Assembly (NCBI GenBank): GCA_036381255.1
Contig: DASVDG010000135.1
Coordinates: 7,199-71,198, forward strand
Direction of reading: 5' to 3'
From: CALBZE01 sp036381255
GTDB taxonomy: Bacteria; Gemmatimonadota; Gemmatimonadetes; Longimicrobiales; RSA9
Length of the DNA stretch: 64,000 nt
The notes beneath the pieces are model-generated. The model made no database searches and was not told where the DNA came from. It worked only from the letters and a program-made list of their open reading frames with translations. Below, in pieces: positions 23,306 through 31,063 of this stretch; within the stretch, counting starts at the first letter, position 1, and each line of letters opens with the position of its first letter. The position numbers were made by a program, and so were the translations under genes.

Positions 23306-23683
23306 TCAGGGTTCCTTCACGATCAGACGCCCCTTCATGATCGGGTGCAGCGTGCAGACGTACTCCCGCTCACCGCTCTCCCGCGGGACGTAGCTCCACG
23401 ATTCGTCCTTGCCGAACGTGCCGGAGTCCCAGGCCCCATCCGATGCCGTCGCGGTGTGCGGCACCACGTCCCGGTTCACCCACACCACCGTGTCGCCCAC
23501 CGCCACCTCGAGCGTCTGCGGCGCGTACGCGAAGCCGCGGATCTCCACCACGTGCCGGCGCGGCGCCCGCTCGGGCGCCGCGCCCATCGAGTACGGCCAC
23601 GCGAGCGGCACCAGCACGAGCGCCGCCAGCGGCCACGGGACGCCGGACCGGCGCCCCGGCCACGCCCGGGACCGACGCCTCAC
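23306..23683 (-). CDS. Exported cupredoxin (plastocyanin/amicyanin-like)
   Basis: 125 aa. An Arg-rich n-region and hydrophobic signal (PWPLAALVLVPLAWPYSMG) precede a single blue-copper domain: VEIRGFAYAPQTLEVAVGDTV, a His ligand in VVPHTATA, and C-x2-H-x2-M in YVCTLHPIM, the expected type-1 copper ligands. It should be a soluble one-electron carrier in the periplasm. The start overlaps the DUF4142 stop by 4 nt, and the cytochrome gene follows 18 nt later, so the three form one operon. Confidence 0.9.
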   Translation of the reverse strand: MRRRSRAWPGRRSGVPWPLAALVLVPLAWPYSMGAAPERAPRRHVVEIRGFAYAPQTLEVAVGDTVVWVNRDVVPHTATASDGAWDSGTFGKDESWSYVPRESGEREYVCTLHPIMKGRLIVKEP

Positions 23684-24246
23684 TTCGCTCCCCCGAGCGA
23701 GGCCCGGATCATCTTCGCATGCTCGAGGTGCGCGGCGACCGCCGGCCGCACCTGCTCCAGCAGCCCACGCAGCTCCGCGTTCGACGCCCCCGGGATCAGC
23801 AGCCCGTCCAGCGCGTCCAGCACCGCCTGATGGTACGCGACCTCGCGCTCCATGTACGCCCGGTCGAACGCCGCGCCGCGCAGATCCTCCAGCTTCGACC
23901 GCGCGTCGTCCGCACCCTGCCGCAGCGAACGGCTCACGTCGTTGTCCTGCGGCGTCACCCCGAGGCGGCTCGCCAGCGCCGCCGCCTGCTCGTTCACCGC
24001 CGTGTGATCCGTCACCATCGTCCGCGCGAACGCCACCACCTCCTCGTTCGCCGCTCGCGACTGCGCCAGACGCGCCAGCTCCACGTCGATCGTGTTCGCC
24101 GTCACCGCCACGTGCGCGATCTGCGGATCCGTCAGCGACGGCGCCGCCGCCGTCTGCGTCTGACTCGCCGCCGGCGTCGCACCGCCCAGCACGGCGAGGA
24201 GGGTCGTGATCAGCGCGACGCCCGCGCGCAGAGATCGAGTCGTCAT
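23680..24246 (-). CDS. Exported DUF4142-family protein
   Basis: 188 aa with a cleavable signal peptide (ALITTLLAVLGGATPAASQ). The rest is helical and matches the DUF4142 pattern of ferritin-like four-helix proteins: DPQIAHVAVTANTIDVE, FARTMVTDHTAVN, DRAYMEREVAYHQAVLD. Conserved His and Glu (VTDHTAVN, EREVAYHQ, AHLEHAKM) might bind metal. First gene of a DUF4142-cupredoxin-cytochrome operon, transcribed away from the SufR-like regulator. Its leader contains a perfect 20-bp hairpin. The biochemical role of this family is unknown. Confidence 0.88.
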   Translation of the reverse strand: MTTRSLRAGVALITTLLAVLGGATPAASQTQTAAAPSLTDPQIAHVAVTANTIDVELARLAQSRAANEEVVAFARTMVTDHTAVNEQAAALASRLGVTPQDNDVSRSLRQGADDARSKLEDLRGAAFDRAYMEREVAYHQAVLDALDGLLIPGASNAELRGLLEQVRPAVAAHLEHAKMIRASLGGAK

Positions 24247-24277
24247 GGCTCCTCCGGTATCCAGGGGTTTCGTCTCA

Positions 24278-24321
24278 GCGTGCCGGCCGCGCCGCGCCCG
24301 TGCGCGGCGCGGCCGGCACGC
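24278..24321 (-). promoter_or_regulatory. Perfect 20-bp hairpin in the divergent regulator/DUF4142 intergenic region
   Basis: The arms 24278-24297 and 24302-24321 are exact reverse complements around a 4-nt loop (CCGT). It lies 31 nt upstream of the DUF4142 start, so it would fold in that operon's leader or act as a DNA palindrome. There is no T-run. It could be an attenuator, an mRNA 5'-stabiliser or an insulator between the divergent units. Confidence 0.5.
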
Positions 24322-24368
24322 CGTTCATCGCATGTGATCGCCAATGTGGGTCGTCTATCGAACTTTGT

Positions 24369-24382
24369 CAATACCTTTATTG
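24369..24382. promoter_or_regulatory. Candidate operator: palindrome upstream of the SufR-like regulator
   Basis: CAATA-cctt-TATTG is a perfect 5-4-5 inverted repeat in the only AT-rich patch of the divergent intergenic region, 62 nt before the regulator's likely GTG start. The position fits autoregulation and control of the divergent operon. It does not match the cyanobacterial SufR site, so binding is conjecture. Confidence 0.35.
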
Positions 24383-24444
24383 GGTAAGTGGACAAGCCGC
24401 GGGCGCGACGCTATTTTCCGGCAACCGACGGGATGGAGGCACGT

Positions 24445-25137
24445 GTGAACTGGTTCGACAAGCTGGCCGGCGGGACGCGGGGGCGACTGCTCCGGCTCCT
24501 GCGGCGTTCGGAGAACACGATCAGCGGCCTGGCCGCGGAGCTGGGGATCTCGGACAACGCGGTGCGGACGCACGTGGCATCGCTCCAGCGCGATGGCATG
24601 GTCGACGAGGCGGGGGTGCTGCGGTCGACGGGCGGCAAGCCGGCGCAGTTGTACCGGATCTCGGCGGAGGCGGAGGAGCTGTTTCCGAAGGCGTACGCGC
24701 TGGTGCTGAGTGAGTTGGTCCGGACGTTGGAGGAGCGCGAGGGGAGGGACGCGGTGATCGGGCTGCTGCGCGAGGTGGGCTCGCGGGCGGCGGCGGCGCA
24801 CGCGGGCGGGGCGGCGGATTCGGAGGCGCGAGTCGCGGCGGCGGCGGCGGTCCTGCGTGCGCTCGGCGGCGACGTGGAGGTGGAGCGGGAGGGGGACGGC
24901 TGGCGGATCCGGGGTTTCGGCTGTCCGCTGTCGGCGGTGGTGAGCGAGCATCCGCTGGTGTGTTCGCTGGCGGAGTCGCTGGTGGAGGAGATCACGGGCC
25001 GGCCGACGCGGGAGCGGTGCGAGCGGGGGGATCGTCCCCGGTGCTCGTTCTGCGTATCGGGTTCCGCGGGAGTGGAGCGTGCGGAGGCGGCGGACGCCGA
25101 TCGGGCCGGCGGGGCGGTGGCGGGGGCGGCCAGGTAG
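24445..25137 (+). CDS. SufR-like Fe-S helix-turn-helix regulator
   Basis: 230 aa from the GTG at 24445, which has GGAGG 5 nt upstream; ATGs at 24433 and 24388 are in frame but less well placed. The N-terminus is a winged helix-turn-helix (TISGLAAELGISDNAVRTHVASLQRDGMV). The C-terminal part holds Cys residues spaced C-x12-C (CPLSAVVSEHPLVC), then, 18 residues on, C-x7-C-x2-C (CERGDRPRCSFC). SufR-type regulators bind an Fe-S cluster through a similar C-x12-C start. It probably senses Fe-S or redox state and regulates itself and the divergent DUF4142/cupredoxin/cytochrome operon. A strong terminator follows the gene by about 105 nt. Confidence 0.8.
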   Translation: MNWFDKLAGGTRGRLLRLLRRSENTISGLAAELGISDNAVRTHVASLQRDGMVDEAGVLRSTGGKPAQLYRISAEAEELFPKAYALVLSELVRTLEEREGRDAVIGLLREVGSRAAAAHAGGAADSEARVAAAAAVLRALGGDVEVEREGDGWRIRGFGCPLSAVVSEHPLVCSLAESLVEEITGRPTRERCERGDRPRCSFCVSGSAGVERAEAADADRAGGAVAGAAR

Positions 25138-25243
25138 CGCGTGTGGAGCCTGGCCGGCGTGCTGCGGACGGGCCGCGCGGGTGCGGTCCTTCGCCGCGAA
25201 GGCGCCGCGCCGCGGGCGCCGGTGCCGCAGAGGAAGCGCGGCC

Positions 25244-25278
25244 GAAGCCGTCGCCGGATCTCCGGCGACGGCTTCTTT
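25244..25278 (+). terminator. Rho-independent terminator after the SufR-like gene
   Basis: Perfect 14-bp stem (25244-25257 with 25262-25275), a 4-nt loop (ATCT) and TTT directly after. It is the clearest intrinsic terminator in the window and separates the regulator from the peptidase gene. Confidence 0.75.
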
Positions 25279-25401
25279 GCGATTGCACGGCTCTTGCCGC
25301 CGGTGCGATCTTTCGCGGGTGCGCGTGAGGCCGCCGGGCACCCGCAGGGGCCTGCCCGCGGCGGTGCGCGGTGCGAGCGAACGGCGACGTGGAGGGACGG
25401 A

Positions 25402-27450
25402 ATGCGGCGCAACGGCGCGAGGATGGGGTGGCGGTTCGGGATCGGTGCGGGGCGGGGGATCGGGGCGTGTCTCCTGGTCCTGGCCGGCTGCGGGAGGGGG
25501 CGGCCGCCGGAGGCGCCGGCGCCGACGGCTCCGGTCACGGCTGCGGCGGACACGGCCTTCGCCCGGTACGCGGTGGAGCCGGTGCCGGTGCCGCGGTCGT
25601 TCGCGGCGGCGGTCGAGGCGGGGACCCGCACGATGACGGGGCGGCCCGGCGCGCGCTACTGGCAGCAGGAGGTCGCGTACCGGATCGACGCCGAGCTGGA
25701 CCCGGCCACGGCGCGGATCCAGGGCGAGGAGACGGTTACGTACACCAACCACTCCCCGGACACGCTCCGCGTCCTGGTCTTCCACCTGTACCAGAACCTG
25801 TTCCGCGAGGGCGTGCAGCGGACGCGGTCGGTGCCGATCACGGGCGGGATGATGATCGAGCGCGTGGCCGTCGACGGCCGGCCGGCGGTGGAGTCGGCCG
25901 GCGCCGCGCCGGGCGGCGCGCCGGCGTACGAGGTGAGCGAGACGCTCATGTACGTTCGTCTGCCGCGGCCGCTCGCCCCGGGCGGGAGCGTGGACGTGGA
26001 CGTCGCGTGGCGCTTCGCCGTGCCGCCGCAGGGCGCGCCGCGCACGGGCCACATCGACCGGCGCGTGTACAACGTGGCGCAGTGGTACCCGCAGGTCGCG
26101 GTCTACGACGATGTGGAGGGGTGGCACGCGTGGCCGTACCTGGGGAACGCGGAGTTCTACCTGGAATACGGCGATTTCGATGTTTCGCTGACGCTCCCGG
26201 AGGGGTGGGTCGTCGCGGCGACGGGCGAGCTTCAGAACGCGGACGAGGTGCTGACGGCGCAGGCGCGGGCGCGGCTGCGCCGGGCGCTGGAAGGCGACCG
26301 GGTCGTCCATGTGATCGCGGAGGAGGACCTGGGGCCGGGGAACGCGACGCAGCGTGTGCCGGGCGGGCAGTTGACGTGGCGTTTCGTGGGTCGGGACGTG
26401 CGGGACTTCGCCTGGGCGGCATCGAACGAGTACGTGTGGGATGCGACCCGGGCGGTGGTCGAGGGCGAGGATGGCGAGGCGCGGGTGATCCCGGTGTACG
26501 CGTACTACCGTCCGCAGGCGGAGACGTGGACGCGCGCCGCGGAGTACACGCGCCACGGCATCGAATACTTCTCGGAGCGGTACCACCCGTACATCTACCC
26601 GCAGATGACGTCGGTCGAGGGGCCGGTCGGCGGGATGGAGTACCCGATGATCGTGTTCGTGCGGGACTTCGGGAACGCGCGGACGCTGGCGAGCGTGGTG
26701 CTGCACGAGGTGGCGCACGAGTGGTGGCCGATGATGGTCGGGAGCAAGGAGACGTCGTACGCGTGGCAGGACGAGGGGCTGGCGACGTACATCGAGAACC
26801 GGGCGGTGGGCGCGCTCTATGACGAGGCGCCGGCGTTCGGCGGCGATCTCCAGCGCTACCTTGCGATCGCCGGGTCGGACGCGGAGCTGCCGATCATGCG
26901 CCACGCGGACCTTTACGGCATCTACGCGGTCTTCGCGACGGCGTCGTACTCGAAGCCGGCGGTGCTGCTGCGGGCGCTGGGCGGCGTGATCGGGGAGGAG
27001 ACGGTGACGCGGGCGTTGCGGGCGTACGCGGACCGCTGGCTGCTCAAGCACCCGTACCCGCTCGACTTCTTCAACACGGTCGAGGACGTCGCGGGCCGGG
27101 ACCTGGACTGGTTCTGGCACCCGTGGTGGTACGAGACGGCGGTGCTGGACCAGGCGATCGAGGGCGTGCGGGTCGAGGCGGCGGAGGGCGGCGAGCGGGT
27201 CGTGGTGACGATCGCGGACGAGGGCGGGGCGCCGATGCCGGTGGAGCTGGTGGTGACGACCGCCGAAGGTGCGACGCGCGAGGTCGTGGTGCCGGTGGAC
27301 GTGTGGCTGGCCGGCGCGCGCCGCACCACGGCGACGGTGACGGTCCCCGGCCGGGTCGCGGCGGTCGCGATCGATCCGGACCGGACGTTCCCGGACGTGG
27401 ACCGGGACGACAACATCTGGCGGCGTGCGGCGTCGAGCGGCGCGCGTTGA
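25402..27450 (+). CDS. M1-family zinc metallopeptidase lipoprotein
   Basis: 682 aa. The start at 25402 has GGAGG 6 nt upstream and gives a lipoprotein signal (GIGACLLVLAGC). After a linker comes the M1 aminopeptidase fold: a beta-rich N-terminal domain, the substrate-binding GGMEYPM loop (GAMEN equivalent), the zinc motif HEVAHEWWP (HExxH) and the third zinc ligand Glu in WQDEGLATYIE, followed by TASYSKPAVLLRALGG. It is likely anchored on the periplasmic side and trims peptides. It appears monocistronic, downstream of the terminator at 25.25 kb, with the M23 lipoprotein gene 173 nt later. Confidence 0.92.
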   Translation: MRRNGARMGWRFGIGAGRGIGACLLVLAGCGRGRPPEAPAPTAPVTAAADTAFARYAVEPVPVPRSFAAAVEAGTRTMTGRPGARYWQQEVAYRIDAELDPATARIQGEETVTYTNHSPDTLRVLVFHLYQNLFREGVQRTRSVPITGGMMIERVAVDGRPAVESAGAAPGGAPAYEVSETLMYVRLPRPLAPGGSVDVDVAWRFAVPPQGAPRTGHIDRRVYNVAQWYPQVAVYDDVEGWHAWPYLGNAEFYLEYGDFDVSLTLPEGWVVAATGELQNADEVLTAQARARLRRALEGDRVVHVIAEEDLGPGNATQRVPGGQLTWRFVGRDVRDFAWAASNEYVWDATRAVVEGEDGEARVIPVYAYYRPQAETWTRAAEYTRHGIEYFSERYHPYIYPQMTSVEGPVGGMEYPMIVFVRDFGNARTLASVVLHEVAHEWWPMMVGSKETSYAWQDEGLATYIENRAVGALYDEAPAFGGDLQRYLAIAGSDAELPIMRHADLYGIYAVFATASYSKPAVLLRALGGVIGEETVTRALRAYADRWLLKHPYPLDFFNTVEDVAGRDLDWFWHPWWYETAVLDQAIEGVRVEAAEGGERVVVTIADEGGAPMPVELVVTTAEGATREVVVPVDVWLAGARRTTATVTVPGRVAAVAIDPDRTFPDVDRDDNIWRRAASSGAR

Positions 27451-27623
27451 GGCGGGAGCGCGCGGGGCACGCGGCCGGTGCGGCGCGCGGGGCGCCGTCG
27501 CCCCTGGCCGCGTCGCGCCGCCGGGCTTACCATACCGGGTCGACACGAACTCTCCGGGCAGCCGCCGTCGGCCAGGGGGCGCACGCCGGCGCGGTCGCGC
27601 GGATGGCCGAACAAAGGAGCCCG

Positions 27624-28070
27624 ATGCGCTGGACGGCCCTCCTCTCCCTTCTGATCCTCGGTGCCTGCACGCTGCCGCGCTGGCCGGTCGACGGGGTGAT
27701 CAGCTCCCCGTACGGGCTTCGGCTGGATGGGATCTGGCCCGAGATCCACCGGGGCGTGGACATACCGCTGGACGTCGGCACGCCGGTGCGGGCGATGGGC
27801 CCGGGCCGGGTCTACGAGAGCGGTCGGCTGCGCGGCTACGGGATCGCGGTGGTGATCGACCACGGCGGCGGGCTGTACTCGCTGTACGCCCACCTGTCGG
27901 AGGCGGAGGTGGAGAAGGGCGAGGAGGTCGCGGGGCAGCAGGTCATCGGCCGATCGGGCGCGACGGGAGAAGTCACGGGCCCGCACCTGCACTTCGAAGT
28001 CTGGCGATCCGGGCGGCCGGAGGATCCGGTCCCGTTCCTCGGCGGCCCGCCGCGGCCGCCGGCCCGCTGA
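27624..28070 (+). CDS. M23 (LytM-type) peptidase lipoprotein
   Basis: 148 aa. Short lipoprotein signal (TALLSLLILGAC) directly joined to a single M23 domain: ISSPYGLRLDGI, the zinc ligands HRGVD (H-x3-D) and HLHFEVW (H-x-H), and GIAVVIDHGGGLYSLYAHLS. All ligands expected for an active endopeptidase are present. It probably cuts peptidoglycan cross-links from the inner face of the envelope. AGGAG lies 4 nt before the start; an earlier in-frame ATG at 27603 would only add seven residues. A copy of the 92-bp repeat lies downstream. Confidence 0.88.
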   Translation: MRWTALLSLLILGACTLPRWPVDGVISSPYGLRLDGIWPEIHRGVDIPLDVGTPVRAMGPGRVYESGRLRGYGIAVVIDHGGGLYSLYAHLSEAEVEKGEEVAGQQVIGRSGATGEVTGPHLHFEVWRSGRPEDPVPFLGGPPRPPAR

Positions 28071-28124
28071 TGGCCCGAGCCGCCGACCCGTTCCCGCCCG
28101 AATCGCTGCCGGGCCGTGCCCCTG

Positions 28125-28216
28125 ATACGGATTTCGCCGGAACCGTTTCGCTCGTTGGCTGCGACTGGGGCGCGCCTCGCCGTCGGGACCGCGAAGGGTC
28201 GACGCGAATTCCGTAT
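28125..28216. repeat. 92-bp interspersed repeat, copy A
   Basis: Exactly 92 bases, 78 of them identical to copy B at 53452-53543 without gaps. The ends are inverted: 13 bp (ATACGGA-w-TTCGC) match with one mismatch. It lies between convergent genes, 55 nt after the M23 stop and 42 nt before the end of the PHP phosphatase gene. It encodes no protein that I can support. Confidence 0.75.
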
Positions 28217-28257
28217 GACCCCTGGATCCTGACCCCTGAATCCTGAATTCTGACCCC

Positions 28258-29058
28258 TCAAGCCACCGACCGGAACGGCGCCGCGGCGACGGGCGCCGTC
28301 TCGCGGTCGGCGAGGATCCGCTGCGGGTTCTCGGAAAGGAGGAGTCGGGCCTGCTCGTGGAGGCCGCGTTCGGTGAGTGCGCGGCCGACATCGGCGGGCG
28401 AGACCGGGCGGGCGTCGGCGTGGTTGTCGGTGGCGATCAGGTCGGCGAGCCCCTCGGCGAGCATGTGGAACGCGGCGTCGCGAATCCCCTCGCCGTACTC
28501 TCCCAGGATGCTGCCGCCGTTCACCTGGAGCAGCGCGCCCGCCGATTTCCACGCGCGAACCTCTTCGATTTCGACCGTGTTCCAGTCCCGGCGGTAGCGT
28601 TCGGGGTGGGCGACGATCGGGCGCCGTCCCGCCGCGAGCACCGCCCGCACCACGCCCACGGGATCCTCGCCCAGGTCGAAGCCGAACTCGATGAGCGCGA
28701 AGCGGGTTCCGGCGATGCCGACGCGCGGCTCGGTGGTGAAGAGGGCGCGGGCGGTTTCCGGGTCGGGCACCAGGATTTCCTGGCCGAAGACGAGGGCGGG
28801 CACGTCGTTCCGATCCTGGCAGGCGGCGAGGAGCTCGTTGAACGCGTCGCCGAGGCGTTCGAGCCGCTGGTAGACGGCGCCCGCCTCGTGGACGGCCCGC
28901 CCGTCGAGGTGCGGGCTCACGGCCAGCCGCGTCACGCCCGCCGCGGCCAGCGCGCGCAGGTGGCGGAGCGATTCGCCGAGGGTGCGCGCCCCGTCGTCCA
29001 CGCCCGGGACGAGGTGGTTGTGGATGTCGGCGAGCTCGCGTGGATCGAAATCGCTCAT
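28258..29058 (-). CDS. CpsB/CapC-type PHP phosphatase
   Basis: 266 aa. PHP-superfamily metal-dependent phosphatase; relatives (CpsB, Wzb-like) dephosphorylate tyrosine on capsule-synthesis kinases. The metal-binding motifs are HNHLVPGVDDGA near the N-terminus, SPHLDGR, GQEILVPD, PIVAHPERYRRD and ATDNHADARP near the end. No tyrosine kinase or Wzz-like gene is nearby, though the polysaccharide cluster starts about 9 kb away. It follows the GlpD-like gene by 19 nt on the same strand and probably shares its promoter. The last residues are Ala/Pro-rich. Confidence 0.85.
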   Translation of the reverse strand: MSDFDPRELADIHNHLVPGVDDGARTLGESLRHLRALAAAGVTRLAVSPHLDGRAVHEAGAVYQRLERLGDAFNELLAACQDRNDVPALVFGQEILVPDPETARALFTTEPRVGIAGTRFALIEFGFDLGEDPVGVVRAVLAAGRRPIVAHPERYRRDWNTVEIEEVRAWKSAGALLQVNGGSILGEYGEGIRDAAFHMLAEGLADLIATDNHADARPVSPADVGRALTERGLHEQARLLLSENPQRILADRETAPVAAAPFRSVA

Positions 29059-29077
29059 CGATTCGTGTCGGCTCCGT

Positions 29078-30751
29078 TCACGGCGGCGTCGGCGGCCGGT
29101 ACGGCCGAGAACTGCACGACCCGTGCGAGGCGGCGCCCGGCGCGGCGGAAGGCGCGTGGACGCCGCGGCACAGCTCCTCGTGCGCGAGCGTGGCGCCGCG
29201 GAGCACGGGGCGTCGTCCGATCCAGCGGCGTTCGATGAACGCGCGCAGCTCGGCGTGGATGCGGTCCGGCGGCCAGTCCAGCAGCTCGCCCATGAGCAGC
29301 GCGGCCGGCGCGGCGCAGTCGAGGCCGTCGCAGGTGCCGGCGCCGAGATGGGCGTGGCGGCGCAGGTCCTCGAGGGTGCGGCATCGTTCGACGCGTACGG
29401 CGTAGCGGATCTCGGCGGGCGTGACGGCCTCGGACCGGCAGATCGGCGCGAGGTCGTCTGCGTCGGCGTCGGCGAATGCGTCGCGGAGCCGGGAGCCGAG
29501 GCGGCGCCAGACGCGCTCGAGCGCGGCGGCGGGGAGCGGGAACTCGCGGGCGAGCGCGCGGAAGTCCGGCTCGGGCTCGGCGCCGGGGAGGGGGCGGCGG
29601 GCGGTCGAGGACGGCGTGGGCGGGCGGCCGAGCTTTTCGAGGACGCAGTTCGTCGTCTCCTCGGCGAACATGCGGTAGGAGGCGAGCTTGCCGCCGGCCA
29701 GCGAGAGGAGCCCGGGCACGCCGTCGCGGGCTTCGTGGTCGATGATCTCGTGGCGCCGGGAGAGCGCATCGGCGCCGACGCCCCATTCGAAGATCGTGTT
29801 GCGCACGCCGGCCCACGCGCGGAGCGGCCGCCAGTCGCGCGCCTGCGGGAGGACGCGGGCCGCCGCCTCGATGACGTAGGCCACCTCGTCGTTCGTGACC
29901 TCGCGGTCCACGTGCGCGGGGTCGCCGTAGTAATCGTCGTCCGTGGTGCCGACGATGGTCTCGGCGCCGTGCGGCACGAGGAACATCGTGCGCCCGTCGA
30001 CGCCCTCGAGGATCATGCCGAAGTTGCCGATGCGGCGCTCGAACGTGACGTGAATCCCTTTCCCGGGGCGTAGCCGGACGGTGGCGCCGGCCTTCGCGGC
30101 GATGCGGTCGGCCCACGGCCCGCCGGCGTTCAGCACCAGCCGCGCCTCGATGTCGCGCTCGCCGCCCGTGAGGCGGTCCCGGACGCGCACGCCGCGAACG
30201 GTCCGGCCGTCGTAGAGGAAGTCGACGGCTTCCGTGTGCGGGAACGTGTCGGCCCCGGCGTCGCGGGCGTCGAGCGCGTTCAGCGCGGCCAGGCGGAAGA
30301 CGTCGACGCCCCATTCGTCGAGCGTGAGCGCGCCGCGCACATCGGGCGCGAGGCCGGGCTCGATGCGCCGCGCCTCCTCCGCGCTCAGCCGGGCGTGGCG
30401 CAGGCCGCCCTTCAGCTTCGCGTAGCGGTCGTAGGCGGAGAGGAACGCCTCCATCGCCTCGGACACGAGGCGGCCCTGATCGAGGAGCGGCCACAGGAAC
30501 GGGATGCGGAACGTCAGGTGCGGCGCGATGCGGCGGACGCGCGCGGCATCTTCGGAGGAGTGGCGCGTCGTCGGGACGTCGTAGAGGAGGTAGCGCACGC
30601 CGCCGTGGACCATGCGGGTCGAGGCGCCGGTCGTGCCGCACCCCCAGTCCTCGCGTTCGATCAGCGCGACGCGGAGTCCGCGCAGCGCGGCGTCGCGCGC
30701 CACGCCCGTCCCGTTGATGCCGCCGCCGATGATCGCCAGGTCGTAGAGCAT
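29078..30751 (-). CDS. glpD: FAD-dependent glycerol-3-phosphate dehydrogenase
   Basis: 557 aa. Oxidises glycerol-3-phosphate to dihydroxyacetone phosphate at the membrane and feeds electrons to quinone. The FAD motif LAIIGGGINGTGVARDAALRG starts at residue 5; GCGTTGASTRMVHGGVRYL, LNAGGPWADRI, GKGIHVTF and TTDDDYYGDP are typical of the family, followed by the C-terminal DAO_C domain (AVRVERCRTLEDLRR). The start at 30751 has no Shine-Dalgarno but lies 9 nt from a good -10 (TATACT), so the mRNA may be leaderless. The last 30 residues are Ser/Pro-rich and not family-like. Confidence 0.9.
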   Translation of the reverse strand: MLYDLAIIGGGINGTGVARDAALRGLRVALIEREDWGCGTTGASTRMVHGGVRYLLYDVPTTRHSSEDAARVRRIAPHLTFRIPFLWPLLDQGRLVSEAMEAFLSAYDRYAKLKGGLRHARLSAEEARRIEPGLAPDVRGALTLDEWGVDVFRLAALNALDARDAGADTFPHTEAVDFLYDGRTVRGVRVRDRLTGGERDIEARLVLNAGGPWADRIAAKAGATVRLRPGKGIHVTFERRIGNFGMILEGVDGRTMFLVPHGAETIVGTTDDDYYGDPAHVDREVTNDEVAYVIEAAARVLPQARDWRPLRAWAGVRNTIFEWGVGADALSRRHEIIDHEARDGVPGLLSLAGGKLASYRMFAEETTNCVLEKLGRPPTPSSTARRPLPGAEPEPDFRALAREFPLPAAALERVWRRLGSRLRDAFADADADDLAPICRSEAVTPAEIRYAVRVERCRTLEDLRRHAHLGAGTCDGLDCAAPAALLMGELLDWPPDRIHAELRAFIERRWIGRRPVLRGATLAHEELCRGVHAPSAAPGAASHGSCSSRPYRPPTPP

Positions 30752-30760
30752 GGTCGTTCG

Positions 30761-30790
30761 AGTATACGACGGGGCGGGCTTCCCCGTCCA
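30761..30790 (-). promoter_or_regulatory. Promoter of the glpD unit
   Basis: On the minus strand, TGGACG (30790-30785), an 18-nt spacer and TATACT (30766-30761). The expected start point is about 3 nt before the glpD ATG, and no Shine-Dalgarno is present. Confidence 0.5.
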
Positions 30791-30834
30791 CCGCGCCGGG
30801 CTTAACGTTGCGGGGGCGGGGGACGACGCAAGCG

Positions 30835-30922
30835 GTGGTCCGACGCGCGGGCCGGGCATCGTCCGGGTCGATGCCGATGAGGCACCGGTCGCCCCGTGGT
30901 CCGACGCGCGGGCCGGGCATCG
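30835..30922. repeat. Two 27-bp perfect direct repeats in the glpD/TonB intergenic region
   Basis: Bases 30835-30861 and 30896-30922 are identical (starting GTGGTCCGACGCGCGG), with a 61-bp period. The 312-nt gap between the divergent genes otherwise shows no coding sequence. The spacing is near six helical turns, compatible with cooperative binding of a regulator, but a replication-slippage duplication is equally possible. Confidence 0.6.
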
Positions 30923-31063
30923 CGCCCGCGACTTGCGTATTCGCCCGGCCGCCGCCGGCGCGCCGGGCGCCGTTCCGCCGGGGTGCGCGGCCGTGAAACC
31001 CCGGCCGGGGTCGGCGGCGTACAACAGGGGCACCGCGATCGGATCCGCGCCATCGGAGAGGGC

